DNA of 64,000 nucleotides from RBC038 sp041390625 (GTDB lineage Bacteria; Chloroflexota; Dehalococcoidia; UBA2979): contig JAWKPM010000002.1 in assembly GCA_041390625.1 (NCBI GenBank), forward strand, positions 124,001 through 188,000, read 5' to 3'. The notes under the pieces are model-generated. The model did no database searches. It saw nothing but the letters and a program-made list of their open reading frames with translations, and was not told the DNA's origin. Shown here one piece after another: positions 34,672 through 42,755 of the stretch (position 1 is the stretch's first letter; each line of letters opens with the position of its first letter). Both the position numbers and the translations under genes were made by a program.

Positions 34672-34876
34672 TCCGCCCCCGGCGCATCGAGACCGTCACC
34701 GAGGCGGGGATGCCCACTCCGAGGCCGGAAGGGGGTCTGGGGCGCAGCCCCCAGGTTCCGAAGGGTGGGCGGGTGGGCCATTCCCCGAAGGGGAAAGCAC
34801 AGACGGCCCCGCAGGGGCCGTCCGCATCTCCGAGCCGAATGTCGAGGCGCGCTCGTCGCCATCGAGGCCCCACGCC
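34672..34876. other. Convergent spacer with three hairpins
   Basis: 205 bases between the HAD gene and metG. It holds CTGGGG/CCCCAG arms at 34737-34754, TTCCCC-GAA-GGGGAA at 34781-34795, and the terminator stem at 34802-34822. The first two resemble scattered palindromic repeat elements, and a similar GAA-loop palindrome occurs at 44338-44356. No gene is supported. Confidence 0.6.
34802..34822. terminator. Bidirectional hairpin terminator
   Basis: GACGGCCCC and GGGGCCGTC form a perfect nine-base stem around GCA, centred in the convergent gap between the HAD gene and metG. Confidence 0.7.
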
Positions 34877-36553
34877 TCACCGCCCGAGCCGCGACTCCTC
34901 CTCGTCGACGAGCGAGTCGTCGAGCTTCTTGTACAGCGGCTTCGGCTCCGGCAGCTCGGTACCCGCCGTCACTGAGGTCCGCTGCCATCCCGCCGCCTGG
35001 ATCTCGCCCTCGTGGCCGCAAAGGCGCCACGCCTCGGGCGACGTGAACGGGAGGAACGGCTGCAGCAGCGTCGCCAGGCCGCTGACCACGTTCACCGCCA
35101 CGTGCAGCGTCTCCGCCGCGTGATCGCGGTCTTGCTTGACGGCCACCCACGGCGCGCGCTCATCGAGGTACTGGTTGGCCCGCTGCGCCACGCCCATCGC
35201 AGCACTCAGCGCGGCCCGCAGCTGCACCCGCTCGATATGCTCGCCCACGGCCTCGAACGCCGCATCGACGGCTTCGAGCATCGAGGTCGACTCGGGCGCC
35301 AGCGTCGAGGGCGCCTCGGGCACCCGCCCATCGAAGTTGCGGCGCGTCATCGTCAGCACGCGGTTCACCAGGTTGCCCCAGCGCGCCACGAGCTCGTCGT
35401 TGTTGCGACGCACGTACTCGGCCCACGTGAAGTCGGAGTCCGAGGTCTCCGGCATGATCGCCGTCAGCACGTAGCGCAGCGGGTCCGGGTCGTGCCGGTC
35501 GAGGTAGTCCGGCATCCACACTGCCCAGTTGCGGCTGCTGGAGGCCTTCGAGCCCGACATCGTCACGTACTGGTTCGCCGGCACGTCGTACGGGAGGTTC
35601 AGCCCGCCGTAGCCCATCAGCATCGCCGGCCAGATCAGCGTGTGGAACGGGACGTTGTCCTTGCCCTGGAAGTAGAACCCCCGTGCCGCCGGGTCGGTCC
35701 ACCACGACTCCCACGCCGAGGCGTCACCCGACATCGAGGCCCATTCCTTCGAGGCCGAGAGATACCCGATCACCGCCTCGAACCAGACGTAGATGCGCTT
35801 CGCCTCGTAGCCCTCGAGGGGGATCGGCACGCCCCACGCGATGTCGCGGGTGATCGCTCGATCGTGCAGCCCCTCCCGCAGCATGCCGAGGGAGAAGTTC
35901 TTCACCGCAGGGCGCCAGTGCTCCTGCGGCTCGATCCACTCCGTCAGCCGCTCGTTGAACGCCGACAGCTTGAGGAAGAAGTGCGTCGAGGGCCGCGCCT
36001 CGGGGATCGCGTCGCTGAGCTTGGAGCGCGGGTTCAGCAGGTCGAGGGCGTCCATCGTGCGGCCGCAGTTATCGCACTGGTCGCCGCGCGCCCCCTCGTA
36101 GCCGCAGTGTGGGCACGTGCCCTCGACGTAACGGTCGGGCAGGAAGCGCCCCACCGAGGGGTCGAACAGCAGCGTCTGCTCGGCCTCGTAGAGGTAGTCG
36201 TTCTCGAGGAGCCGCGTGAAGATGTCCTGCGTCACCTCGATGTGGTTCGGCGTGTCCGTGTGCGTGAAGAGGTCGAACGAGATGCCGAAGCGGTCGAACG
36301 TGTCGAGGAACGACGCGTGGAACCGCTCGAAGACCGCCGTCGGCGTCGTGCCCTCGGCTTCGGCGCGCACGGTCACCGGCGTGCCATGCGAGTCCGAGCC
36401 CGAGACCATCAGCACGCGGTTCCCGCGCATGCGGTGGTACCGCGCGAAGATGTCCGCCGGCAGGTACGCGCCTGCCACCTGCCCCATGTGCAGGTCGCTG
36501 TTCGCGTACGGCCACGCGACGGCTACGAGGATGGTCTCGGGCGAATCTGGCAT
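34877..36553 (-). CDS. metG: Methionyl-tRNA synthetase
   Basis: Charges tRNA-Met for initiation and elongation. It has 558 residues. The HIGH-like motif reads HMGQ near residue 22; the zinc knuckle has CPHC and CDNC near residues 145-160; the KMSKS-like loop reads SKASSSRNWAVW near residue 334. A helical anticodon-binding domain follows, and there is no C-terminal tRNA-binding EMAP-like domain. The ATG lies in GCCTCGATG with a TAGCAT box nine bases upstream. Confidence 0.94.
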   Translation of the reverse strand: MPDSPETILVAVAWPYANSDLHMGQVAGAYLPADIFARYHRMRGNRVLMVSGSDSHGTPVTVRAEAEGTTPTAVFERFHASFLDTFDRFGISFDLFTHTDTPNHIEVTQDIFTRLLENDYLYEAEQTLLFDPSVGRFLPDRYVEGTCPHCGYEGARGDQCDNCGRTMDALDLLNPRSKLSDAIPEARPSTHFFLKLSAFNERLTEWIEPQEHWRPAVKNFSLGMLREGLHDRAITRDIAWGVPIPLEGYEAKRIYVWFEAVIGYLSASKEWASMSGDASAWESWWTDPAARGFYFQGKDNVPFHTLIWPAMLMGYGGLNLPYDVPANQYVTMSGSKASSSRNWAVWMPDYLDRHDPDPLRYVLTAIMPETSDSDFTWAEYVRRNNDELVARWGNLVNRVLTMTRRNFDGRVPEAPSTLAPESTSMLEAVDAAFEAVGEHIERVQLRAALSAAMGVAQRANQYLDERAPWVAVKQDRDHAAETLHVAVNVVSGLATLLQPFLPFTSPEAWRLCGHEGEIQAAGWQRTSVTAGTELPEPKPLYKKLDDSLVDEEESRLGR

Positions 36554-36618
36554 CGAGGCGGAATGCTAGCACCAACCCGCCCCACGCCCCATGAGGGAAG
36601 AGGGCTACGAGGCGCCGG

Positions 36619-36987
36619 CTACGAGGGCAGGATCACCCGTCCGAGCGCCATCACACCAAGGGCGATCGGGAACGAGAGCAGCGCGACGACCAGCATCGGC
36701 AGCACCGCCTCGCCGCGTGACATCTGGCGCCGTCCCGCCTGCCGAGCGTCCGGCCGCCGCCCACGCCAGATCAGCGAGACCACCGCAGCGACGAAGCCCC
36801 ACACGAGGACTCGGCCGAAGTCGACATCGGGCACGCCCGCGGCATCGAGGCCGATGGGCACCAGCACCGCGGCGCCGAGGATCCTCGCCGCGAGCGGCCA
36901 CCCGAGGCGGATCGCCACCGCGAGGTTCCGCCCCATCTGCCGCACCGGCGAGTTCCAGTGCTCATCGAGCCAGGGTTGGTCGAACAT
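36619..36987 (-). CDS. Membrane protein, RPDARQAGRR family (copy 1)
   Basis: A 122-residue protein with three to four hydrophobic segments and a short charged N-terminus ending in SPVRQMGRN. A cytoplasmic loop contains RGRRPDARQAGRRQMSRGE, and a hydrophobic C-terminal helix follows. The same loop occurs in the gene just upstream, so the two are paralogs. The ATG at 36987 has GGAGG eight bases before it; a GTG nine bases earlier is in the ribosome site itself. No family or function recognised. Confidence 0.7.
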   Translation of the reverse strand: MFDQPWLDEHWNSPVRQMGRNLAVAIRLGWPLAARILGAAVLVPIGLDAAGVPDVDFGRVLVWGFVAAVVSLIWRGRRPDARQAGRRQMSRGEAVLPMLVVALLSFPIALGVMALGRVILPS

Positions 36988-37089
36988 CGCCACCACCTCC
37001 GTAACTCCATTCAGCGTACGCCCGCCCCGTCTAGCCCAATCTGAGTGCCAGCTTGAGCCGGCTCGAGTGTCGATGCCGCAACGGCATCG

Positions 37090-37455
37090 TCATTCGGGCG
37101 CCACGGCGCGGACGATCGCCGCCGCCCCGACAACGACCACGACGATGAGCACAGCCAGCGCGAGTCCCGGGAGCGTTCCTTCCCCTGGCCGGAGCGTGCG
37201 TCGACCCGCTTGCCGCGCGTCAGGGCGACTCCCCCGCCAAGCGACCCACCCCATGGCACCGAGCACCCCGGCCATGAGCAACCTTCCGCCGGCGGCACTT
37301 GGCGTTCCGAGCGCCGCCAGCACTCCGATGGCGAGGATCGTCAGACCGAGGACGACGCTCGCGCCGAGGCAGCCGAACCGCACGCCGATTTGGGCGTTGA
37401 GCGCCATCTGTCGCGCAGGGTCCGACCAGAGTCGCCGCCGACGGTTCTTGTTCAC
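37090..37455 (-). CDS. Membrane protein, RPDARQAGRR family (copy 2)
   Basis: A 121-residue paralog of the preceding entry. It shares SDPARQMALN against NSPVRQMGRN, and SRPDARQAGRRTLRPGE in the central loop, between similarly placed hydrophobic helices. The N-terminus is very basic (NKNRRRRLW). I use the GTG at 37455, which aligns the N-terminus with its paralog and follows AGAGG; a GTG at 37470 would add five residues. Function unknown. The tandem arrangement suggests a local duplication. Confidence 0.66.
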   Translation of the reverse strand: MNKNRRRRLWSDPARQMALNAQIGVRFGCLGASVVLGLTILAIGVLAALGTPSAAGGRLLMAGVLGAMGWVAWRGSRPDARQAGRRTLRPGEGTLPGLALAVLIVVVVVGAAAIVRAVAPE

Positions 37456-37488
37456 GGGTCCTCTCGGCACCTGGCTCGAGTTTCGGTC

Positions 37489-37977
37489 CTAGTCCGCGGC
37501 ATTAGCCAGCTCCTCGTCGAGGCGCTCGTACGTCTCGCGCATCCCGTCCTCCATGCCGCCCGCGATCATCCCGTCGCGCGCCTCCGTCGAGGAGAACTCG
37601 GAGACCACCGTCATCCGCGTGCGCCCACCGAGGTCCTCGAGGGTCATCGTCTCCACCGAGACCTCGCCCGGCGCCCCCTCGAACTCGAAGGTCTGCACCA
37701 CCCGCTCGCCCGGTACGATCTCCCGGTATTCGCCGTGGAAGACGAACTCGTTGCCCGCGTCGTCGATGTTGCGAGCCTGCCAGCCGCCTCCCACGCGCAC
37801 GTCCATCCGGTCCACGACCGTCTGGTACCGCCGAGGCCCCCACCATCGAGGCCACGTCTCCGGATCCGTCATCACGCGGTACACCAGCGCCGGCGGCGCA
37901 TCGAACTCCCGCGTGATCCGGATCGTCAGCCCGCCCGGCTCCGCCGCCACCGTCAGCGTGTCTGCCGTGCTCGCCAT
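37489..37977 (-). CDS. SRPBCC / AHSA1-domain protein (copy 1)
   Basis: A 162-residue START-like protein of the AHSA1 group. The N-terminal strand ITREFDAPPALVYRVM and WPRWWGP are family hallmarks, as is a C-terminal long helix with MEDGMRETYERLDE. These domains bind hydrophobic ligands. The ATG at 37977 gives a normal N-terminus; the open frame extends 16 codons further upstream. It is the third gene of an arsR-AHSA1-AHSA1 operon, a common arrangement in which the repressor controls its own operon. Confidence 0.85.
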   Translation of the reverse strand: MASTADTLTVAAEPGGLTIRITREFDAPPALVYRVMTDPETWPRWWGPRRYQTVVDRMDVRVGGGWQARNIDDAGNEFVFHGEYREIVPGERVVQTFEFEGAPGEVSVETMTLEDLGGRTRMTVVSEFSSTEARDGMIAGGMEDGMRETYERLDEELANAAD

Positions 37978-38021
37978 TCCGAACCCCCTCGTGCACTGCT
38001 TCGAACGTCGATGTCTCGAGG

Positions 38022-38480
38022 TCACGCGTTCGCCAGCGCCGCCTCCAGCTTCTCGAGGGCCTGCGCCCAGCCGCCCATCGCGCCCTCGGCCATCTCCGGA
38101 CTCGGCCAGCCGACCTGGCGCACCGAGACGCGCGTCCCGCCGTCCGGTGCATCGGCCAGCTCCACCTCGACCGTTGTCTCGAAGGAGGGCATGCCCGGCT
38201 CACCGGCCGGAGACTGCGTCATCACGATGCGCTCGAGCGGCACGATCTCGACGAACGTCCCCACGAGGCCGTACGTCTGCCCGCCCGGCCCCCGCATCTC
38301 GAGGCGGTAGGGCGCTCCCTCGCGGAACTCGAACTCACAGACCGGCACCTCGAACCCCGCCGGCCCAAACCACCGCGCGAACTGCGGAGCGTCGCTCCAC
38401 GCCCGCCAGACCAGCACCCGAGGTGCCTGGATCACCCGCTCGACCATGGGCTCGGCCGTCGCGCCTCGATCACTCGCCAT
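38022..38480 (-). CDS. SRPBCC / AHSA1-domain protein (copy 2)
   Basis: A 152-residue AHSA1-type START-like protein with RVIQAPRVLVWRAWSD, FARWFGPAGF and a C-terminal GGWAQALEKLEAAL helix. It differs clearly from the downstream copy, so this is an old duplication or separate recruitment. It overlaps the ArsR gene by 11 bases, implying translational coupling. The ligand is unknown. Confidence 0.86.
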   Translation of the reverse strand: MASDRGATAEPMVERVIQAPRVLVWRAWSDAPQFARWFGPAGFEVPVCEFEFREGAPYRLEMRGPGGQTYGLVGTFVEIVPLERIVMTQSPAGEPGMPSFETTVEVELADAPDGGTRVSVRQVGWPSPEMAEGAMGGWAQALEKLEAALANA

Positions 38481-38859
38481 TCCGGTCCCCCTCCGCCTGC
38501 TCCTGCTGCTGCAACTCGGTCAGGAAGTCGTCCAACCGACCCAGGCGCTCCTCCCAGAGCGCTCGATACGGCTCCATCCAGTCCGCCGCCGCCTTCAGGC
38601 CACGACCCTCGAGGCGGCAGGGTCGCCACTGCGCGTGTCGCCCGCGCGTGATCAGCCCGGCCCGTTCGAGCACCTTCAGGTGCTTCGAGACCGCCGGCAG
38701 CGTCATCTCGAACGGCTCAGCCAGCTCGGTCACCGAGGCCTCGCCGCGCGCTAGCCGCTCGAGGATCGCCCGCCGCGTGGGGTCCGCCAGCGCTCCGAAC
38801 GTCGCGCTCAGCGCGTCCGGCTCGCCCTCCCGAGGCTTCGCTGCTGTCACCGTCGTCAC
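38470..38859 (-). CDS. ArsR-family transcriptional repressor
   Basis: A 129-residue winged-helix regulator. The start of the domain reads FGALADPTRRAILERLARGE, and the recognition helix MTLPAVSKHLKVLERAGLI is canonical. No Cys metal site is present, so it belongs to the non-metal branch typically paired with AHSA1 proteins. It starts with GTG at 38859 behind AAGGA. A near-palindromic 32-base operator lies 15 bases upstream, supporting autorepression of the three-gene operon. Confidence 0.9.
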   Translation of the reverse strand: MTTVTAAKPREGEPDALSATFGALADPTRRAILERLARGEASVTELAEPFEMTLPAVSKHLKVLERAGLITRGRHAQWRPCRLEGRGLKAAADWMEPYRALWEERLGRLDDFLTELQQQEQAEGDRNGE

Positions 38860-38873
38860 ATCGAGGTCCTTAC

Positions 38874-38905
38874 TTCACCAATTAGTTAGATAACCTATGG
38901 GTGAA
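38874..38905. promoter_or_regulatory. Dyad operator of the arsR-AHSA1 operon
   Basis: TTCACC at 38874-38879 and GGTGAA at 38900-38905 are inverted around the same centre as the inner palindrome GTTAGATAAC at 38885-38894. Twelve of 16 positions per half are symmetric. The stretch is strikingly AT-rich for this genome and lies directly upstream of the arsR ribosome site, so repressor binding would block its promoter. Confidence 0.7.
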
Positions 38906-39014
38906 ATATAGCGCGCTCGGCGGCCGCGTCAACCCTGCCGTCACGGCAGCCTCCGAGGCGAATTCAGAATCGAGGCGTGCTCGCCGGCTCCGAGCCGCGC
39001 CACGGGCCGAGGGT

Positions 39015-39044
39015 TTGACCCTGCCCGGAGACCGCACGTACCCT
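39015..39044 (+). promoter_or_regulatory. Probable guaB promoter
   Basis: TTGACC at 39015-39020 and TACCCT at 39039-39044 with an 18-base spacer. It predicts a leader of roughly 180 bases before the guaB start. Confidence 0.6.
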
Positions 39045-39104
39045 GATCGGAACATCGATTCCGTGATCGGGGTGGCGGGACCTCCCATGATCAACGGCCC
39101 GAGA

Positions 39105-39134
39105 ACGCACCCCACCGGCGACGGCGGGGTGCGT
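39105..39134 (+). promoter_or_regulatory. Leader hairpin upstream of guaB
   Basis: ACGCACCCC and GGGGTGCGT form a perfect nine-base stem with a 12-base loop inside the guaB leader, followed shortly by GCGTTTACT. It could be an attenuator or part of a larger regulatory fold. I do not recognise a known riboswitch class. The 110-residue frame that crosses it (38901-39233) is not considered a gene. Confidence 0.45.
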
Positions 39135-39229
39135 GCGTTTACTCCCCGTTCGATCCAGCCAGCGGCCCCGGACCCCCTCCGACTGATCCCCGGAGCATCC
39201 GAGACCAGCGCAGCACTTGGGAGACGCCA

Positions 39230-40423
39230 GTGACCATCCTCGACCAGGCCATCTCTGCTCAGGTCGCCGCTTCGTCCGGCGTCCAGCGCAAGACCCTCGA
39301 GCACGTCTGGGGCTTCGACGATGTCGCCATCGTCCCCGGTGCCGTCACCACCAACCCTGAGCTGGTGGAGCTGGACTTCGAAATCGGCGGCGTCCATCTC
39401 GATATCCCCGTCATGGCTTCGGCCATGGACGCGGTCGTCGACCCCCACTACGCCGCCGAGCTGTCAAAGCGAGGCGGCGTCGGCGTTCTGCACCTCGAAG
39501 GCGTGCAGACCCGCTACGAGGACCCCAGCGCCGCCCTCGATGAGATCGCAGCCGCCGAGGGCCTCGAGTCCACCGCCGTCATCCAGCGCATCTACGCCGA
39601 GCCCATCAAGGAGCACCTCGTCGCCCAGCGCATCGAGGAGATCAAGGCGCTCGGCGGCATCGCCGCTGTCTCGGCCACCCCCCAGAACACGAAGCGCTTC
39701 GCCCCCATCGCCAAGGAGGCCGGCGTCGACATCTTCGTCGTCGCCTCGACCGTCACCACCGCGCGCCACATGTCGAGGTCGCTCAAGGGCCTCCAGCTCG
39801 ACGAGCTCGTCGAGCAGATGGCGCCGGTCCCGATCGTCGTTGGCAACACCGTCGACTTCCAGGCGACGTTGGAGCTGATGGAAACCGGCGTGCACGGCAT
39901 CCTCGTGGGCGTCGGCCCGGGTGCCGCCTGCACCTCGCGCGAGGTCCTCGGCGTCGGCATGCCGCAGATCTCCGCCACCATCGACACCGCGTACGCACGC
40001 GACATCTTCTTCGAGCAGACCGGCCGCTACGTGCCGATCATCACCGACGGCGGAATCCGCACCGGCGGCGACGTCTCGAAGGCGATCTGCGCAGGCGCCG
40101 ATGCCGTCATGATCGGCTCGCCGTTCGCCGGCACCCTCGACGCGCCCGGGCGCGGCTTCCACTGGGGCATGGCTACCCCGAGCGCCGTCCTCCCCCGAGG
40201 CGTGCGCGTCGAGGTCGGTCGCAAGGTCTCGCTCGACCAGCTGCTCTTCGGCCCCACCTCGAGGACGGACGGCACCGAGAACCTGATGGGTGCCCTCAAG
40301 ACCTCGATGTCGACGTGCGGCGCACTCAACATCCGCGAGTTCCACGACGCCCGCATGGTCGTCGCCCCGGCTATCAAGACCGAGGGCAAGATCTACCAGA
40401 TCGCCCAGGGCCGAGACCGCTAG
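39230..40423 (+). CDS. guaB: GuaB3-type IMP dehydrogenase
   Basis: Oxidises IMP to XMP with NAD, the committed step of GMP synthesis. The 397 residues form a single TIM barrel without the CBS pair of classical enzymes, as in the GuaB3 family. The catalytic Cys loop reads GPGAACTSRE near residue 232, the IMP-phosphate loop ITDGGIRTGGD near residue 271, and GSPFAGT follows. The active-site flap region is short. The GTG at 39230 has GGGAG upstream. Older annotations may call it a GMP reductase-like or IMPDH-related protein. Confidence 0.92.
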   Translation: MTILDQAISAQVAASSGVQRKTLEHVWGFDDVAIVPGAVTTNPELVELDFEIGGVHLDIPVMASAMDAVVDPHYAAELSKRGGVGVLHLEGVQTRYEDPSAALDEIAAAEGLESTAVIQRIYAEPIKEHLVAQRIEEIKALGGIAAVSATPQNTKRFAPIAKEAGVDIFVVASTVTTARHMSRSLKGLQLDELVEQMAPVPIVVGNTVDFQATLELMETGVHGILVGVGPGAACTSREVLGVGMPQISATIDTAYARDIFFEQTGRYVPIITDGGIRTGGDVSKAICAGADAVMIGSPFAGTLDAPGRGFHWGMATPSAVLPRGVRVEVGRKVSLDQLLFGPTSRTDGTENLMGALKTSMSTCGALNIREFHDARMVVAPAIKTEGKIYQIAQGRDR

Positions 40424-40443
40424 TCCCCAGACCCACGCAGCAC

Positions 40444-40475
40444 CAGCGAGGCCGCCCACCCGGGCGGCCTCGCTG
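40444..40475. terminator. Bidirectional hairpin terminator after guaB
   Basis: A perfect 14-base stem (40444-40457 with 40462-40475) with an ACCC loop, between guaB and the convergent small membrane gene. The arms contain CGAGGC / GCCTCG. Confidence 0.85.
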
Positions 40476-40519
40476 CGTCCGTACGCGGTCCGTTGCGCTC
40501 GGGAGCAATCCCCGAGGTC

Positions 40520-40795
40520 TCAGCGTCGGCGCAGCGCCTCGCTCAGCTGCAGCACCGCCATGATCGGCAGCGCGAACGCCGCAACGATCGCCACGAAGAA
40601 GAACACCGCCTCCTCGAAGTCGAACAGCCCGTACACCACGTTGTGCAGCACCGCCGAGGCCACGCCGATCGCGAGGACGAGGCCGATCCCGCGCCAGCCC
40701 GCGAACCATCGAGTGCGCCGCAGCCCGACGGCCACGCCCGCCGCCACCGCGACGAAGGCCATCAGCACCAGCAGCGTTCCGGGACCGTCCATCAT
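40520..40795 (-). CDS. Small three-helix membrane protein
   Basis: A 91-residue protein with three hydrophobic helices (about residues 7-24, 34-52 and 58-83), a positively charged first loop (RRTRWFAG) and a C-terminal RRR. The ATG at 40795 lies in GCCTCGATG with AAGGG just before it. No family recognised. It lies 36 bases downstream of the secreted protein gene on the same strand and may be cotranscribed. Confidence 0.65.
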   Translation of the reverse strand: MMDGPGTLLVLMAFVAVAAGVAVGLRRTRWFAGWRGIGLVLAIGVASAVLHNVVYGLFDFEEAVFFFVAIVAAFALPIMAVLQLSEALRRR

Positions 40796-40831
40796 CGAGG
40801 CCCTTCGACGTCCCGGGGCTTTCGAGGCCGG

Positions 40832-41626
40832 CTAGCTGCCGACCTCGACGAGCGTCCCGCCGTCGACGCGGAACTGGCGCGTGACAGGCACGCTCGGCGC
40901 CTCCGCGAAAGGCGCGCCTTCGGGCCGGTCGAGGTACACGACCGTGATCACCCCGTACTGGATCGAGATCGACGTCACGTCGATGCGGTCACCGAGGAGG
41001 ATGCTGCCCGCGTGTACCGGCAGCCCGTTCTCGGCCAGCAGCGCCGCCACCTCGTAGAAGGAGCCCGTGCCACCGCCGCTCGAGACGAGGATGACCGCCG
41101 CATCGAGGTCCGCGTCGCCGTTCAGGTCCCCGAACACCGTCCTCGAGATCTGCACCGTGTTCATCGAGGCCGAGCCCGGCGCCGCCGGCTCCGAGAAGCG
41201 ACCGTCCTGCAGCTGCGCGGTCCCGCCGTTCGCGAACTGCGTCGTGACCGAGGCGTTGTTCACCAGCTGCACCGTGAGGGAGTTCGCCGTCGCGAGCTGG
41301 CAACGCACGAAGAACGCCGTGTTCGCGGCGAGCGTAGTCGGGAACACGGCGTTCACCGCGTCAGGCGCACCCTCGATGTGCACGCGCCACTGGTTCTGCT
41401 CGATCACGGCCAGTGTTTGCACGTCGCAGCCCTGTACCGCGAGCGCGCCGCGCACCTCGACCGCGTTCGTCTCGCGCGCCGTCACCATCAGCCCGATGCC
41501 GCCTGGCCCGGGCGACTCGCCCACTACCGTTGCGCCCTCCTGCGCCCGCGCCTCCGTGGCACCGACGAGCGCGACGAACGCCGCCGCCGCCACAAGCATC
41601 AGTCCTGCACCGACCCACCGAGCCAC
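40832..41626 (-). CDS. Secreted protein of unknown function
   Basis: A 264-residue exported protein. The N-terminus has a signal peptide ending in EARAQEG, with cleavage likely after ARA. Residues 28-130 form a beta-rich domain with two Cys (QGCDV, VRCQL). The second half contains FGDLNGDADLDAAVIL, a Ca-binding-like DxNxDxxxD loop as seen in FG-GAP or dockerin-like repeats, followed by a beta-rich tail. Such loops often bind calcium, so an extracytoplasmic adhesive or sensory role is possible. No clear family. Confidence 0.68.
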   Translation of the reverse strand: MARWVGAGLMLVAAAAFVALVGATEARAQEGATVVGESPGPGGIGLMVTARETNAVEVRGALAVQGCDVQTLAVIEQNQWRVHIEGAPDAVNAVFPTTLAANTAFFVRCQLATANSLTVQLVNNASVTTQFANGGTAQLQDGRFSEPAAPGSASMNTVQISRTVFGDLNGDADLDAAVILVSSGGGTGSFYEVAALLAENGLPVHAGSILLGDRIDVTSISIQYGVITVVYLDRPEGAPFAEAPSVPVTRQFRVDGGTLVEVGS

Positions 41627-41662
41627 GATTCCCCCGCTCCCGCGCTTCGCTACCGACCCACC

Positions 41663-42495
41663 CTATCCCGAGGCACGTCGCCCGCCCCCACCCGATGGTC
41701 CTCCCCCGTCGAGGCCCTCCGCCGCTGACCGGTAGCTCGAGATACCGAGGTCTTCGCGTCGCAGCACGACCCCGTCGCTCCGGACGAGGCGCCGATCCGT
41801 GCGCACGCGAATCTCGCCGTTCGCCGCGGCCAGCAGGGTCACTTCGAGCTTCCACGTGGCCGGCACCGGCTCCGTGGCCCACATCGACGCCTGGACGCCC
41901 ACGTCGTCGGCGTCCACGTGAAGGCGTATCGCTGCCGGCCCATCGTTCCGAAAGCGAAGGTCGATGTACCCGTACTCGATCGTCGCGTCGCGACCGAGCT
42001 CGAAGTAGCGATCCGGACCGTAGCTATCGACGCTGTGGGGGCGCCGCTCGACAACGGTTGCGCCGCTCAGCAGCGCGGCGTTGTAGACGACGGTTGAAAC
42101 CAGGCAGATGGCGCCGCCCACGTCCCACGTCAGCCGGCCGTTCCGGAGCGCCGCGGCCTCCATGTAGCCGCGCTTCATGGTGGGCCGGCCCGCTGCCCGC
42201 CACAGCGACCAGGTCTCGCCGGGCTCGATCACCCAGCCATCGAGGGCGGTGCGAGGAGTCGCATGTTCCGTCGCTTGGCGGCGCCAAACTGCTCCTGCCC
42301 CGCGTAGTCGGCGATCGAGAGCTCATAACGCGACACCTCGACCGGCATGATCACGGAGCCTGAGGTCCGAGGCGATGCGAACTGCACCCCATCCAGTCGG
42401 TCGCGCAACGCGCGGCGTGCGAGGACCGCCCCGAGTCGTGGCTCGGATGGGATCCACGCGCGTCCGGCACGCCTGGCCAGGGTGACGGCTGACAT
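41663..42495 (-). pseudogene. VanW-family protein, frameshifted
   Basis: The 3' part (41663 to about 42240) encodes VanW features: VIEPGETWSLWRAAGRPT, then GGAICLVSTVVYNAALLSG and VERRPHSVDSYGP. The 5' part, in the other minus-strand frame from the ATG at 42495, ends RRNMRLLA followed by an early stop. VanW proteins have NxRLAAxxLDGxxIxPGE here, and reading across the junction with a one-base change restores NMRLLATALDGWVIEPGE. The break lies near 42240-42250. I therefore call one gene broken by a single-base deletion, or a sequencing error. No slippery heptamer is visible. VanW is a cell-envelope family of uncertain function. Confidence 0.72.
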
Positions 42496-42755
42496 ATCAC
42501 GCAAAGGATACGTCCGGCGGCGAAGCCTGTGGCACGGCCTGGTCGGGCCGCTCGACGCCACTTCGCCCTCAGCGCTCACGCCGATCGTGGCGACACTGAC
42601 TTCGGTCCGCGAGCCCGACGTGCGTGGAGATTGAGATGGAGACACAAACGCGCGCCGCTCCACCTCACAATCGAGTCAATCAAGTCCGAATCTGGAATCG
42701 CCCGCGCCGACCGAGGAACAATCGAGACAATCAAGTCCGCGAACCGTCGAGGTGC
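42496..42755. other. Spacer between vanW remnant and prmC
   Basis: 260 bases with no supported gene; base composition is lower in G+C in its right half. It holds the 22-base direct repeat described separately. It lies immediately downstream of the prmC stop. Confidence 0.5.
42667..42739. repeat. 22-bp direct repeat pair
   Basis: The string ACAATCGAG-T/A-CAATCAAGTCCG occurs at 42667-42688 and 42718-42739 with one mismatch, period 51 bases. Each copy itself contains the near-repeat CAATCGAG / CAATCAAG. It lies in a spacer downstream of prmC. Confidence 0.8.

Noticed and set aside
35012..37492. 826-codon plus-strand frame over metG
   Set aside because: A shadow of metG and the two small membrane genes; His/Arg/Val-rich with no motifs.
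38901..39233. 110-codon frame upstream of guaB
   Set aside because: It begins within the arsR operator, spans the guaB promoter and leader hairpin, and has no recognisable features or ribosome site.
42240..42250. Programmed ribosomal frameshift in vanW
   Set aside because: No slippery heptamer of the X-XXY-YYZ type or following strong stem is visible at the junction, so mutation or sequencing error is preferred.
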